DNA of 64,000 nt from Puffinus mauretanicus (taxonomy: Eukaryota; Chordata; Aves; Procellariiformes; Procellariidae). Under the pieces are notes generated by a model. That model saw only the letters and a program-made list of their open reading frames with translations. It ran no database searches and was not told the DNA's origin. The stretch covers positions 2,604,001 through 2,668,000 of the forward strand of contig JAJKFH010003762.1 of the NCBI GenBank assembly GCA_023333565.1. The letters run 5' to 3'. Made by a program: the position numbers and the translations under genes. Positions within the stretch are counted from its first letter, which is position 1. The number at the start of each line of letters is the position of its first letter. Below, piece by piece: positions 18,501 to 33,500 of this stretch.

Positions 18501-21500
18501 TGGCTCTTTCTTTTCTTATGACAGTTAAGTATGTTTAAAAGGCATACAGAAAGACATTTTTTCCACTGTTAGTGATCAGTAAATACAAGCAGTATACACA
18601 TATGCCTTTTAAAATAGAAATGCAATATTTCTCAGGGGATTCCAGTTCAGTTGAAAAAGTGGGGATCAAAATAGTTTATAAATAACTTCTGGGTGGAGTT
18701 AGTTGTTCTGCTGAGAGAAACTGAATTTAAAGGTGCCTGATCGGAGACTCCTTGTTCTGAAATGTGAGAAGAACTTGAGAGGTTTAGTTCTGAGCTCTTA
18801 AAATCTCTGAGATGAAAATTGTTGGAAGCTAAAGAATACACTGGATAAATACTATGTATTTGCTTCTGAATTCTTCTCCCTATATTGGTCCAACTCATGG
18901 TCTCTTGATATGAGTATGAGATTTTTTGGGGGTTTTTGAAGAATTTTTTTTGGAGGTGAGACTTTTCTGTAAAAGTACAGCAGGAGCTGCCACTTTTTAT
19001 GAGACCTCAGGGTGGAGTAGGAGGAGTCAGTGTGAGCGTAGGTTTTGGCCCTGGGCATCTCATGGAGGGTGTGCAAAGGATACTTGTGAGTGCGTGCTCA
19101 CACTATTCCATGTGCCTGAAAGCAGAGCCTCCCCGTTCTTGGATTTAGACCCAGATCAGAGCAGAATTCCGTTTGGGTCAACTGCAGTGACTTTGTAATG
19201 GGCTGATGAAGACAGAAGATGGAGAAACTGGGAAAACAGAAGAGTTGAGTTTCCTAGGAGGCTTTCGGTGCCCATCTAAGGGAAGCCTAGACACGCCCCA
19301 CGTGGGCCTCTCAGCTAAAATGCATCATAAAGCCTTTCATCAGGTCGGGATCATCTACTGCCATGTAGGGACCACAGTATTCAAATACTCTTATCACTTG
19401 TGCTAGGGTGCAGAGCAGCCACCTTCCTCCACTTGCACCCTGAGAAACTTGCTACCCAGCGGCCCCATTGTGCGTTTTTCACTGGGGTAGATCCGTCCCT
19501 CATTACGTTGCTGTCTCTGTTTCGGCCGAGAGCAGGATGATTCCTCCTGTACCCTGAGGTTTTGGGTTGTGAGCTCAATTCTGGGAGGTCTTGGCCATTG
19601 TGTTTCATGCAGCAGAGGCAGAAACCAGACACGTTCGCTACCCAGTGCCGGTCTCTGCAGGCAGCTCAGTGTGCTCAGGCTTCTGGTGACTATTTTTTAT
19701 TGCTATTTTTGTTTTATGTATTTTACAGAAGAGTTATTCCTTGCCCTCTACCAGACAGAATACAAAACGAGAACTTTCTTTTATCTGTAGAAAGAGTTTG
19801 TTTGGAATATGAAGAGTTACTGATATGAAGAGTTACTGATAATTGCTACTGAAGAATGCTGGTTTACTCCAGGGAGTATTTCTGCATTCATGAGAAAAAT
19901 AAATAGTGAATTCTCTTTCCTTTCCTCTGAGGTGTTATTAGTCACTGGTCATTTACAAGTTTGCCATCAAGAAGTTAAGCAGACTGGAAATCCTGTTGAC
20001 AATGGGAATAAAGCCATTCCCAATCCCATTTCCAACCTAGTAGAATAGACTGAGTCTTTCTTTTAACAGAGTCGACTGAAGAACCTAATCCAAACCCAAG
20101 ATCCAATCTGATGTCTGAGTTGTCCAAACCCGTATTCTTTTTCTTGGCCGGTTCTCTTAGTGTGTGGTGGTGGTTGACCTCTCAGATAGTGGCCTAGGTA
20201 GGCTTTTGGTCTGACCTGGTATGAATATTATTATGTAACTGCAAAGGCTGTTGTAATCCACATAATAACACAGTATAAAAGCCACTCCGATCACTTGAGC
20301 CACGGTGCTTTTTTTTTCTTAAGCACTAATTGTCCGTTTTTTAAAGCTTTCCTTAGTATAATCTGCACTTATGAAACCACTTAGCTGAACGTATAATGTG
20401 TGCCAGCTCTCAGAGTCTTAGGAATTTTCTGCAACAGGAATGTTGTTCTACTGACACTCCAGTATGTCAAAGAAGTAAGGTAAAAAGTTAATATAGGACT
20501 CAATAATAACTTCTAGAAAAGAAATGGACATTCACTAAAGATTTAAAAAGAATCCAAAGACCCAGTGAAAACTAATGTCATTCTTACTTAACAAGGAGAG
20601 GGGAGGAGCGGGGAATACTGCGAGAGGGACTTAGTTGAACTCATGTGCAAAGTTTCCTAAATCATCAGTGATTAGTTAGGACTCTATCTTTGATTAATTC
20701 ACTTTGAATTCAGTGAGAGCTGTGAATTAATAAATCTTCATGTTTAGCATTTTAGAAAGCCATTTTAGTTCTCAGCACCTCAAAAATGACCTTTATTTCT
20801 GTTTTAAGGCATGCCTTAGGTGTGATAACAGTAAGCAAATAAATGCTCTAAGTGAACACACTGAGATTTAAATTTGAAATATACTCTGCTAGGGCACAGT
20901 TAGATAAAAATTACTGCAAGGGCAGCACTAGATCCTGTATCACAAAGGCCACTGAGCAGTATATACCTTTAAAAAAAAAAACCTTTCTATTGGAATTCAG
21001 CTCAATAATGGAAACATTAGAAAACTGAGGCAAACAGGTACTTTGGGGCCCATCTGATACAGTTTTCCCTTAAGAAAGAACTGCTTATAATAACGTAATA
21101 GAATGTTGCTTTTCCCTTCCCTTCAAGATAATTGCCACAGCTAGGGCCTAATTAACTAAGACAGTACCTTTTTTTCCTGCTTGTAGATAAAGTTGCTTCT
21201 GTATAAGGATCAGGGAAGTGCTTTCTTTTAAGAAGATACTCTGCAGAACATTGGGTTTAGCTCCACCCAAAGTAAAGCATTCATTACTGTGTCAGTAGCT
21301 ATAAAAAGTGTCAGGCTCATTCTGTGGAGGATGCCAGTTTGTCATCTTGAATCATGTCTTTTCAGCTTGGATTACTAACTAGCTCCATTACCTTCTTTGT
21401 CCTGTAGATGTTCCACTCTTCATTTTTTTCTGTATTAGAAGTAGAGCATTGTGCTAGTGAACTAGAAGATGTGATTTCAGGAAATATGAACTTACATGGA

Positions 21501-24500
21501 TTTTCTCAGTGATAAGAGATGTGACAGGCTGTTGTTGAATGAAGTGATTCTGTCTTTTAATCGTTTGGGGGAAATATGTAATTTTTCAGCTTTAGATAAA
21601 ATGTGTAAGTGGTCATTAAAGAGGACATCAGTGATTAGTGTCATTATCAGTCTTTAGGACAAAATCAATAGAAATAAGTAGAGTGGTTTGTAATTTTTAG
21701 AGAAGTTGTCTGGCAGATCATGTTGGAAAGTGTTTTCCTGATATTTTTCTTTTTTAATGACAAGCCTTTTAGAAACATAACATTGAATATTATGGAACCT
21801 GAATCCATTTTAAGGAGTTGGAAAAAAGGATGCATTTGCCCTGTAATCTGTAAAGTGCAAACATCTGCTTGCAATTAAATAAAGAACAATAGACCCACTG
21901 CTAAGGCTGCAGGTGTATGCTGTTCCTAAAATTATCCCATGCTTGCCAGCTTTTTATTGCAAAAATGTTGCAAATTTTAACAAGCAGAGCTTATGACACC
22001 GATACCACTTCTCAAGTCAGTCTAAAATCAACTTCATAGTCTTTAGTGAGGCAGAACTTCTCTTTGTGATCAGTACAGATTTTTTTATTCGGGAGCAGGG
22101 AGGGGAGACGACCCGCTCAAGAGTGCTGTGGTTTTTTTTTTTTCCTGATGTTCAGCAAGGGGAGTAGCGTGCAAGCCAGGCGCTCTGCCCTCGCTTTGGG
22201 CTGGGAGCGCTTCGAAACATGTTTTGGAACGGCAGAGAAGAGATGTATCCCAGTACTCCTCTCCTCCTCCCTGGCTGTTTTTTAACATTACGTAATTAAC
22301 GTGTATAGTTTACATTGACTTTAGTGCTTATGTTTTACAATACCAGCTTCAGTCACTACTGCAGCACTTAACATGTTAACTTAAAAAGCAGAGGCTTGGC
22401 TGTTTGGGGGAGATAGTCCACAGTGTGTGAATCTTGGCAATATGCTTAGTGTTTTGATAGGGTGGGTTGTGGCTTTTTGAGATAATTTTTATGACTTGCT
22501 TATGTTTGATGGGGTTTCCTTTTGGGTCTAATGCCACTTTTCTGAGTTTCCAGATCAGATTTGCTGTTGTTCTATGACAGTTGTTCTTGAGATGTTACGA
22601 CATGCTCAGTGCTTTGATCATCTTTTAAAAGTCTTCATGTTTTTGAGTTGGCAAATTAAGACACTTTGAGCAGTTTAATGCTTTCCTGGAATATCTAGTG
22701 AGCGTAACAGATATGATCACATGAGCTTGGGCACATATTGGCACAATAGTTTAAGAAACTACTGTTCAGGGAATTTAACATCTCTCTCTGCTGGTGGTTG
22801 CTGCCACCCACTGTAGTTGTCGGTTTTAATCAGCACCCAAAATCTGTCTTGTTGCTAAGTCAAACCCATCTTCTTTGCCAAGTTTAAACTAAGCCATCAC
22901 ATTTTGCAATGAGTTGAGGTGGGCACATGTGCTCCATCCCAGCAGCTCCTGTGGAGGTTGTGCCCTCTGGGTGTAACTTTGATAGAAGAGAGGGCAGCTA
23001 CAGTGGCTGCCATTTAAAATGCCCCATGTTATAGGTCTGTGATAGATGTATGCCTGCTAGCCAAAGTGCATGTTTAGGTATCTCACTGGGAAAGACAATA
23101 CTGTAAAGGGAAGTCTGTGGCTGGGTTTATGCTATCCTCAAATTCTTTCTCTAAACAGACGTTTTTAGCAATTTTCAGCAGATAACCTCAATATCATGTT
23201 GTCTTTTTTCCATACCTACTTGTACCTATGGACAGAGCTTCTTGCAGCTACCCTGTTCTTTGTGAATGCCTTTTACTCCTGCTCTGTTTTTGTTTCCTCC
23301 CCTTGTTGTTCTGTTCCCTCCTGTGTGTTTGCTCACCTTTCAGGATAAAAATAGAGAGAAAACATCCAGGCCCTCAGAAGCGATGTGGCCATCGCAGGCC
23401 AGGGCCTGTAAATCGTTCATGCTGGGTTTGTCCTCTGTGGGAAAGGAGCAGTGGGAGGGAAAGATAATCTATAGAGATGGAACATCACAGTGTTATTAAA
23501 CAGATTGTGGTTTTACTACTGCCCACACCTTTGAATAAACGTCCTGTTGTTGCTCTTTAGTTGGGCAGGTGGGGGTTATCGGCTCATTGGGTAGGTCAGA
23601 GAGAAGGCTTTGCCTCCCAATAGATCTGGTTGTTACAGCTTCCCTTAGTTCTCTCCAGCTTTTGTATATACACCTGGCTGGTCAGGACTGCATGTCCTTG
23701 AAGAGGTAAAAAAAATGCTTTGTTTAATTTGGCAAGGAAAATTGAGTATCCAGGATGAAACCGAGCAGGACCGTGTGTCAGACCTGGGCCTCGGAGGGCG
23801 TTCTACTCTGTGTGGTGTCCAGGAGTAGGTTCTCAGCCACTTTGTTGCTGCTGAGTGTTTTTTAGCTTTGAAATTTGTCCGTTTCCTCCATGAGGCTGAT
23901 GCATGCGGGCTTAGGAGTGACGAATGAATTCATGGTGAAGCTTGTGTTGCACTTGCAGCATTTCAGCCTTAAGAAAAATTAGACTGTAATGTATCAAATC
24001 TCAAAAGTTGGGCTATCTTCCCAAGCAGAGGGAGAGCACCTTATTTTTGCTCGTTTGTCTTAATCTGTGATTTTGTCAGTCATTAGAAAGAGCTGCATGC
24101 TTTGAAAAATATTAATAATATTTGAATGTAGGTATGATGGAACAAAAAAAATTAAATTTGATAAGGAAACTTGTAGCAGATTTAAATGAAAATATGATTC
24201 CTTAGAAAATGCTTCATTAAAAAAAATCCCACTCTCTTGCAAACAGGTGGAGGGGGCATGCTGCCAGGTCACCGAGGACTTGGGAAAAACTTTTTGAAAT
24301 ATCATTTTGGCAGGGTTCACTGTTCTTAGAAATCCGTCATGGGGCTGAGTTTGTAGCTCATGTGGATTAACAGACAGTGAACGCTGTGTAATTTCAGCCT
24401 TTGAAACACATCAGTGCTCCGAGAACAAAACAGTGTCATTTGCATTGTCAATACTTTTTTCCTGTTAAAATACCAGGTTGTATGCTCTCTCTGTCGAAAG

Positions 24501-27500
24501 GCCTGGTCCAACTGACAAGCTCAGTTACAAGTCGAATGACTGTTTCTCCAAAGCTTTTGTCCGTTCAACTCTTCAGCCTGCAAGCTTTTCTGGAACAAAG
24601 CTGACTTTTTTCCAGTCTGCTTTTAAACACTCTTGGTCTGTGGTAATATTACTGTACTTTTATTGTGCTTTCCTTTATGCTTTCAATCATTTCAAAACGC
24701 AGTTTCAAATTTCTGTTGTGCCTCTTGCCTAGCTTTTCCCCTGTTCCAGCAGATTCAGCACCTTTGCTAAAAGAAATAAAACTACCTGGATGTATTGCAT
24801 CCTTTGTAATTTCTTTTACTTCTAGAAGTAAAAGAATCTAATGCTAAAAAGAATCTGCAAACACTGTTCTGTCCCATGGCCAATTTTTTTTTTGCAAAAC
24901 ACATCTGTGTGTCTACCAACACCATTACTGCTCTTCCTATGGGGTTCTGTAGGGTTGCACCTGAGGGGGAGGGCTGCCTTCCTTGAGGGGCAGGGAACTA
25001 GCTCGTCAAGCATGAAAATTTATTGTTGGCACCTGTTTCTCTTCTCTTACTGCAGTCTTTTGCTATGTTTTATGGAGGAATGGGGCTAAGCTCCAGACAT
25101 TCAGCTCAAGTTTTTGTGTAGTTAATATGATGAGCTAAGGAAATGTCTGTGTTACACCCTTGAATCTCATGTGTAGGAACTTGGTCTGCTGTTCAGATGA
25201 ACTTTGCTGAGGGCCTAGAGCAAAACCAAAGAGATTTGAACCTAGATAAGCCAGGATACTATGGTTTAAGAAGAGCTGACGTGTTCTCTGGCTTGGAAAG
25301 ACTCATCCATCTGTTGCAGAGCCCAAGCACCTGAGGTCTGGTGGCCATTATCTTTAGGTAGTGCTCAAGTAGTGTAACCTGCTCTGAGGGAATTGATGAC
25401 TGGAAATGCTCTCCTGGAGGGTTGAAATCTAATGACTAGCAGCTTGGAAGACCCATGAGAAGGGTTGTGTTTATATCTGGCCTAGTAATCATGATGATAG
25501 AACTAGCAGAAAATGAGTTTTAATGTGTGTGTTTAAGAAGTAGAATTCCTTCAAGGTACTGTCCTAGATGCAAATATTATTTTGAAAATGTAGTTTTGAG
25601 ACTCAACAGAAAAGATTCTTTGTGTTCACTTATCTGGAAATTTTATTTCCCTTCCTGCCTCCATTAGCCACTTTCATATGTCTGTAATTGGAATGTGTCT
25701 TAGGTATGAATTCCTCTTTTTTAGTTATAAAAATACCTTATATTTTGGTGCAACATAATTTTTATTGTATATAGGGCTTTTTTTTTTAATCACTGCTATA
25801 GGTTGCTGTCCGTCCTGAGGATCTTTATATAGAGGACATGGTTCATGTCTGCATGGTTAGTGAACTTAGAGAGGTGAAATTTTCATCTTTTATACAACTA
25901 GATTTGTATCTGGAGGCAAGCACAATACAGTTTACATTTCCCCTCCACATCTTGCCTGTATAGATCACTACTTACTCCTCTTGTAACTGATTTGAGTCTT
26001 TCATAATATAACATGAAAAAAAAGAACATGTAGTGATAGAGCTTTTTATTTGCACAGTTCTGACCAGACACTAAGCAGCGAACAAGTGAATTAAATTAAT
26101 AGAATGATGACATGTCTTCATTCCTTCATCCCAAACTTCTTCCCTTAAAGCCAAAAATATTTTGTCTTATCATATACATGGATAATTCTATGGTATGAAC
26201 AAAAGAGCAAGCTGTGTCTAGAGAAGTGACTTTGGGAGCAGCTTTGGGCAAGCCCTTCATCTTTTAATCTCTTTCTGTCACTATTTAAGCTATTGCCTCA
26301 AACTTGGGGACATATATCTATAAAGCATTTCACAAATGTTGAAACATCGTAGAGAAGTGTTGTGTATCAGTCCCTTCTGCATTCTGTGAGACTGCACTCA
26401 CTGCTCTTTTTCTGTTAGTCATTATTTGAATGGAGTGGTAGTTACAAACTTTTTTTTGTCCTCTTCAAATAAATTAGCTTAATATAGGATCTGATAGGAG
26501 AATGTGCTGTATTCTCCTACAGTCATGTTTTAGACATCTCAGTATGGAGGGCATGGCAGTATGAACTCAGAAAGCAGCTGTTCTGCCCTTGCCATGCAGA
26601 ATATTCAAGTGGAAATTTAAGTCAGCGGTTTGGCTTTTCTAAGGTTTATAGCATATTGTCATTCACGTTTTTATAAGAAGTATCCATATGTGAAGAAAAA
26701 CTTAGGTATGCCAACCGTGTTATAATGCTCCATGGACATACTGAAATCCACTTCAGATTTGTAAAGTTATTGCAAAGCTTGCTTCATTGCAAAGTTTTTT
26801 TCCTCATTGTACCTTTTGTTTGTAGTTCTTTAAATTGAAGTGTTTACAAGGAAGATGGCTTTGATACCTTCTTGAAAATTAGTTTGGCATTATTACTATC
26901 CATGCATTTTCAAATAAAATTAGGAATTAAGATGTCAGTCAAGAAAAGCAGCAGTCTTGTTTTGAATGGAGCAAGCAACTGGACCACATTAGCAATTAAT
27001 CTGATAGCTTCTCCCTCCTCCAACTTTTCCGTGGTACAGAGAAAAAATTCTCTGAATGGAACTTGACAGTGTTTGTAAGCAACATGTAACAGAAACAATC
27101 AAGCAAAGCCCCTCCTGAAACAAAAACCTCTGATGGCCCAAAAGCATCAAACAAAACCCAAACAGTTCTATCAAGATTTGTTTCAATTTCAATCCTTTTA
27201 TAAATAAAGCTTTCTGTATATGCTTTCTGTTTCTGTTGTTATAGCTATGATTTGCTTGCGTTTAGGATCTTGAAGACTTGTGAGCAGACAAAAGGGATCG
27301 TATGCTTTTGATGTCTCAGATTTGAAAGTCAAGTCTTGTGAAGAGAATTTGTGTCTTTAAGCATAAAGAGAGTTATCTTTTGAGAAAGGATGCTGTTCTT
27401 CATCATGGAAATTTTTTTCCTGAGGCCCTCTCCTTCAGTTTCTCTTTTAAATATGGAAAATTCCTATATTTATAGGTATTATATAGTGGCCAGGAGGTGA

Positions 27501-30500
27501 TCTCACATTTCACAAGGACATTATTGAATGGCCTTATTGGAACATTGCTTCCTGGACACTATTATTAGTGTAGTAGCTGAGAGAGATATGAACAGCTGCC
27601 GAGTTTCATTCTGTGTGCCGGGATGGGTGGGTTGGGGTGGCATTCCCAGAGTGACAAGCAGAGGCGCTGGGGGATGCCAGGAAGGAATTTTGCTTGGAAA
27701 ATAGTTGACATTAGCTCAGTGGTTTGTGCTTCTGTCTCTTCGCCCTCTGTTTCCCTTCTGAGAGGTCTTAGTAGCATGACTTTTTTAGATGATTCTTGCC
27801 AGAGATTGCTTCCTCCCTTGCCTCATTTGATGTCTTTAGCTGCCTGGTGAAAATTTATAGAGCAAACTTATGTGAACGTTCTAGTTCCACTATTAAGGAA
27901 GAGCAGGAAAGGCCCAATAGCGTGGGGTTTAGCACATGCTAGCATGGAGACATGCTCAGGGTTCCTAAGAGAGTTTGGGATAGAGCTACTAGGACAGAAT
28001 AAAGGTTGAATCAAGTTCTCTCTGAAGTATGTACCTCTAATCCCTTGATAGACTTTGGAAGAGGTATGGTTTAGATTTTTTAAAATAATTTTTCCTTTGC
28101 TTTCATGCATCTGCCATTGCTCTTTCCTACTCAGTAGTAATTTATTGAGTAGGAGTAATTTACTCAAAGAGCAAGAACAGAATGAGTGCTGTCTGGTGAT
28201 GGCATTGCCACAGGCCACTGATGTTACAGAGGAGAGGGTTCTCTGCTGGCAAGTAAGGAGGCTTTTTTTCTTCTTTTTCTTTACCAAGAGTAAATTGCCA
28301 TCTCTCCTAGTTGCATCCCTCCCTTACAAAACCTCCAGTGTTGCCAATGCCACTTGGATTTTTACTCACAGGAGAACAATGAGGGGGGGAAACCCAAGGC
28401 TTCTGTAGCCCTAAAAAATAGCGGATGGAATACATTGATGTCAATAATTAGTAATGTCAGAGAAAAACAGCATGTCAGTTCTCTTCTTGGGAGGGGTGTG
28501 GTGGGGTTTCTTGTTTGCTTGTTTTTTGAAGTTACTTGCTTATTCATAGTTGCTTTGCTTCCAGAGAGGGACCCATTATAATGCTCTCTAGTGCAGTTTT
28601 CTTCAGCTTGTTCAGTTGAAGGATTCTCTAACCTTTTCCAGGAAAAAAAAAATCCATACTGTTTTGCACAACATTATAATATTGCTGTGATAGCTTTCAT
28701 TTATTGAGCATTCTTGAGTGAATTTGCACATTTGTTTTCCTTTCCCCCTATGTTTTTTGTTTGCTTAAACCTGTTTGTTCTGGCAGTCACTTCACAAATT
28801 GTCTTTTGATGCTTTATGGGCTATTGCTCCTTTCTGGATCAAAGCCCACAGGAACATTTTAGTTGTACATGTAGTATAGGGATCTGAGAATTCCTTGGTG
28901 TCAGTAAACAGTTTAATTAATTTTTGTTTGTTTTCTTCAGTTATGATGATGTTTGTCTATGAGGTGGTTTAATTTTTTTGGAATGGTTTATGTTCCAGTA
29001 AGATACATAGTTATCATTGTAAGTGGGTAATGAATGTGATGGGGAGAATTGAGAGTTGTTGCTTTTATATACGTGCCCTCTGTTGTGTCTAAGTAAAATG
29101 AAGCATGTCTATCTGGCAATGCATACTGTTAGTGATATGAAATAATTAAGGAATGTCCCTTCTACGTGCCCGATAATAATGCAGTGAACAGCTTGGTGTG
29201 GTGGGAATTCTTGATATCAAGAAGTTCCTTATTTAGGGTTGCCACTACAAAAACCCAGTAGAAGGAGCTATGTGCAGGAAACATCATCAGGAAAATTAAA
29301 GGTGAGTTCGCTTACTTCTGATCAGCCCAGTCACAGCCTGTTTTAAATTCTTGGTAATAGTTTCCGGTGTTCTATTTGTAGCATTGTTTTTTCTGTCATG
29401 TAAAGTATGTACAATTTAAAATGCATAAATATGAGATCGGTCTTAAAAATAAACAATCAAACCTCAACCTACATAGCACTTAAAAAAAAATCCGAAGCGC
29501 GTGAAGCATTTTAGATGCTAGCCTTTCAACATCCTCCGAAGTAGGTTGGGCTGCTAGTTCTGTTTACAGATGGGTGAAGTGAGAGACCAAGTGATTAGAT
29601 AAGATTGCACATCAAGTCTTTACTGGAGATGGAGTTAGTAATTAGGAGGCCCTGACATTTAACCTTATTACCTGTGCATTAGAGTATTTTGTTTTGTAAG
29701 ACAGCTTGCAGACATTGGGATTGTATTGTGAATTTTATGACAGTCTCAGTTCAATTCCCTAAGCAGTGATCAGAACTGTTTTGATGTAGGTGCTTGCAGA
29801 TTTGAAGATGATGTGTTGGATTTTAAATGCTTGGTTTTAGCACGCAGTTGTGTTAAATGTTCCAGCGAGGCAGCGACTGCATCTGTTTGATTCTTTGCAC
29901 TTCCTGGAATATGAAGGACCTGGGACTGCGCTTACGTTGGTGCCCTGTTAGGCTCGGGAATGTGTGGGCTTCTGCTGGCTGGAAATGTAGCCCAAATCCA
30001 GCAGTCAATTCCAGAACTACATCTAGTCAGGCAATAATCTACAGATGCTGTACTAGTCGTAGTACAGCGACTTATGCAAACCTTGCCTTGTGCCTAGCAG
30101 CCCTTTCCAGCCAAAGGCGCAGGTGGCTGTCCCTCCCTGTGCCCATGCTAACCCTGGCGCTGGCGCAGGTGTCCTGCCTCCCTGCTCCTACTTGCTTCAG
30201 TCTGCCTCGGACGCAGGCATAGCCAGCTGTGCCCTTCCAAGCTCACTGCCAGTTTTGGCTCACTTTTCTCCTTTTCCTATCTCAGTGACCCTACTGACTT
30301 AGTCTCTGTTCTAACAGACTGTTACTACTGAGACCAGTCCTAAATTTAGCCCTAAATTGTTCCTTCTGGACCCATCCTTAGTCCTAATTTGGTGACTGCA
30401 GCCTTTAGCAGATACAAGCCAAGAAAGGAGATTTTCCCTGCCGATGCTAACATTATTTGGCAAACCCTCCCTGAACCCAGCAATGAGTATTCCTGCTGGC

Positions 30501-33500
30501 TGCTACCCAGCCCTAAAAGTAATTGACTGAATTTTTGGATCCTTCTCTTTCTGTGTCTTGACAGTGGTAACTAATAACAAATAAAAATTATCTGAAAACC
30601 TGCAAGTGAATCCTAACTCAAGTCTTGCCCTAACACGAAACAGGTGGCTCCCACTGAACTGAAATTTAAATCTTACTTGCTTAGTTCCAGTGTTTTACAT
30701 TGATTAATCATGGACAAATGTCTTAGATTAGAGTAGCGTGAATCTTTGGAAACCAGGAGTGAAGATTATAAATTGTATGTAAAACCAATGTGGCTTTTGT
30801 TTATGCCAATGGGAAAGATGATAAAATGAGAATGGGAAGCGGGTTGGGGTTTTTCACGGGTAACAGTCAGCAAGCCAGCTTAACTGTAAGTTGCCAATAG
30901 TCACAAAGTTTTCAATTTTTAAGGTAATTTGGTATTAGTAATATCACTTGCCTTATAAAGCACTTTCTTAATCTCTATTACTAATAAGGAGAAGAGAATG
31001 GTTGTGCTCTGAGTTGACCTCAGACCAAGAACACAAGAGGTCTGTTTATGCAGAGGTTCCCTTTTGCAGATGCCTGCTTTGGGATTTGGTCTCTTAATTG
31101 AGACAGATAGCTGGGGAAGATTCCCCCCGGCTTGCTGACCTTATATGAGACAGAAAACGTCTGAGTGCTTTTCCTTTCCTTTTGTATCCGTATAGCCAAT
31201 TGTATGTCAATGATTCGTCTCATCTGTCTTGGTTGCACTTTGTTTGAAGTTTTAAATACAGAAGGAGTAGATAATTATGTATCTTTCACTGAGATAAATT
31301 AATTTTTGTGAGGAAAACTGTTCAGTTACCGATTCTAATTAGGAAATCACCATCTATTTTCTGCCCTCAGTTCTAGATAATCTATGCAACTGCGAATATT
31401 GTTCAAAACTTAACTTTACTACTTTCGTCCAAAGTTCCTGGGCTGGCCTTTAGAATGTTTTACCTTGTTTTGGTATAGGTTGCTGTGATGTAGAAATAGG
31501 AGGGATCAGCTTGTGATACTCTGGTTTGTTTTCAATTTGCTTCTGTTATTGCTAACTTTAAACTCTAAATAAACATGAGATCAAATCACTTGTTTTGAAA
31601 GAGTGGGCTATGCTGGAGAAAAGCCGTAATGTTGTGCTGTGGGGTTGGGCCACAGGAACAGAGAGGCCTTCACAAAGGAGTGCATCTGACCTTCTTCCTA
31701 TTTTTCTTTACAGATTTATTTCCCTTCAAACTTCTCTCTTTTTGACATCCTAGTGCATCTCTTCTTTCTCTTGCATCACCCCAGAGTTATACAGTACTTT
31801 TGTGAGCATTCTTGTGGCCAGTAACATGTATTAGTACAAGTTGCACTTCCAGCTTTAAATGTGCCTCTAAAGAAGTAAAGATGAAGAAAGAAACAAATGT
31901 TTGAGATGTACGAGGGCCTACGTTTACCTAGACGTTTTGAGCCTTGCACATGCTATGTGCAAAACTGTGATGGTAGAGGGTAGAAAAACCCTGCTGGAGC
32001 TTCCAGAGGAAACGCTATGATGCTTTGCAGCACTGTGCCTGGGGTTAGATGTAATCTCTTGCTGTCAGTGCAAACTCCCAAGTCCCCGGTTGATACAACG
32101 TCTGTAAGGGCCAGAGCCTGTCCGTGAGAGACTTTGTCCTATGCTGAAGGTTTTGGTGCAAGGTGGCAGGCACTGGAACGCCCTCCTCCTTCTCGACCTT
32201 TTTTCCATCCCCGTCCCTGCCTTGGCTCTCGGGACTTTTCTCTGTGGTTTAGTGATATAGTATCTTGGGTGTGATGGTAGTTTGTATGCTTAAATGGCTT
32301 TCATGCTGTCTACATTTGAATTTTAGTGTTAACATGCTATTGGTAACCTGTTGTTAGCACAAATTGGTTTGCTATTAGACCCCCATGTAGGGGTGTCTCA
32401 CACAACTGTATGTGACTGACGGTTGCAGAGCTGTGCTTCCCAGTGTCTGCTCTTGTGTGTCCTCGCAGAACGTTTGCTTTCCCTACCTGCTCTGCCTCTT
32501 CTCCTGGAAGATGTAGCTGTCATTTCTAGTTGAACCATTATTTGTATAATCTCTCCTTTCTGTGCACTGAAGCAAAGGAGTTAAGTATAAATTACAGCAG
32601 AACTTTTACTGTAAGGTCTCTGGGGAAAGTGAATATTGTGCTTTCCTCTCTTGCATGTATGAGGCTGCAGCATGTAGCCACTATACTGGACTCTTGCTTA
32701 ATCAGATGTGCCAGTATGCTTCCCCTTGAATAATTTTCCTTGTACTCTTAAGTTAGACACTTATGCTTGAAACATTGCCTGAACGTTCAATCACTTTGCT
32801 GCCTGAAAACCGTGGTAATATGAGTAATGTTCATATTGTGACCCTATGAGCTCCTGCTGGTATTTGTATGTGTTGTATCCTGATGTCTGTGTACCCCTCA
32901 TCCATGACAGGAAACCAAGGGAAGAAAAATTTACTAACCAGAAAAGCTTGTAATTCAGTCCATATACCTTCTTTGATATGCTGTCCTTTCCTAGACAGGG
33001 TTATTATTTGAATTGCAGGATTTAAAGTTGATGGCAGAATAGCCTAAAGCACTCTTTGTCAAGCTAACAGAGAAACCTTCACAATTGGTACAATTAAAAC
33101 CAGTATCATTTCTGTAGCGGTCATGTAGAAAGAGAACCTGATGTATTTTATTGTAAACATGACAGGCAGTATTTCTTACACGTTGTGGGTCACTGAATTC
33201 CTGACAGTACTCTTAAAGGCTTGCTAGCCAGCGATTATTTATGTAGAGTAATTTGTGGAGAAAAACTGTCAGCAAAACTACAAGCCTCAGCTGAGTGGGG
33301 TGAGATTTGTTACACGTCCTGGCCTCCACTAGAGCTTTGGCAAGTACACCTTTTTTGAATAAATGTGAAAGACCTTGTCAAGCTGTCTCTGGTAATTGGG
33401 TCTGACATAGCTAATACCTGAAATACAGGCAGGACAGTCGTGTGGCCAAATCATGGCTTGTCAGCAGTGAATGTGTTTGTACTGAGTTGCCTGTGTTGTT

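Larger units (their letters stand above)
15595..24810 (+). other. ARHGAP10 intron 1, first segment
   Basis: The first about 300 bp remain CpG-rich. The rest is AT-rich unique sequence. It holds an (AAG)n microsatellite (18268-18296) and a 16-bp perfect tandem duplication (19809-19840). No interspersed repeat, exon or RNA gene was recognised. Confidence 0.8.

Noticed and set aside
27868..28287. 139-codon minus-strand frame in ARHGAP10 intron 1
   Set aside because: Starts with a lysine homopolymer from a T-rich run and shows no domain. Likely chance.
29857..30222. 121-codon plus-strand frame in ARHGAP10 intron 1
   Set aside because: Low-complexity Leu/Ser/Pro composition in a GC-richer patch, with no family match.
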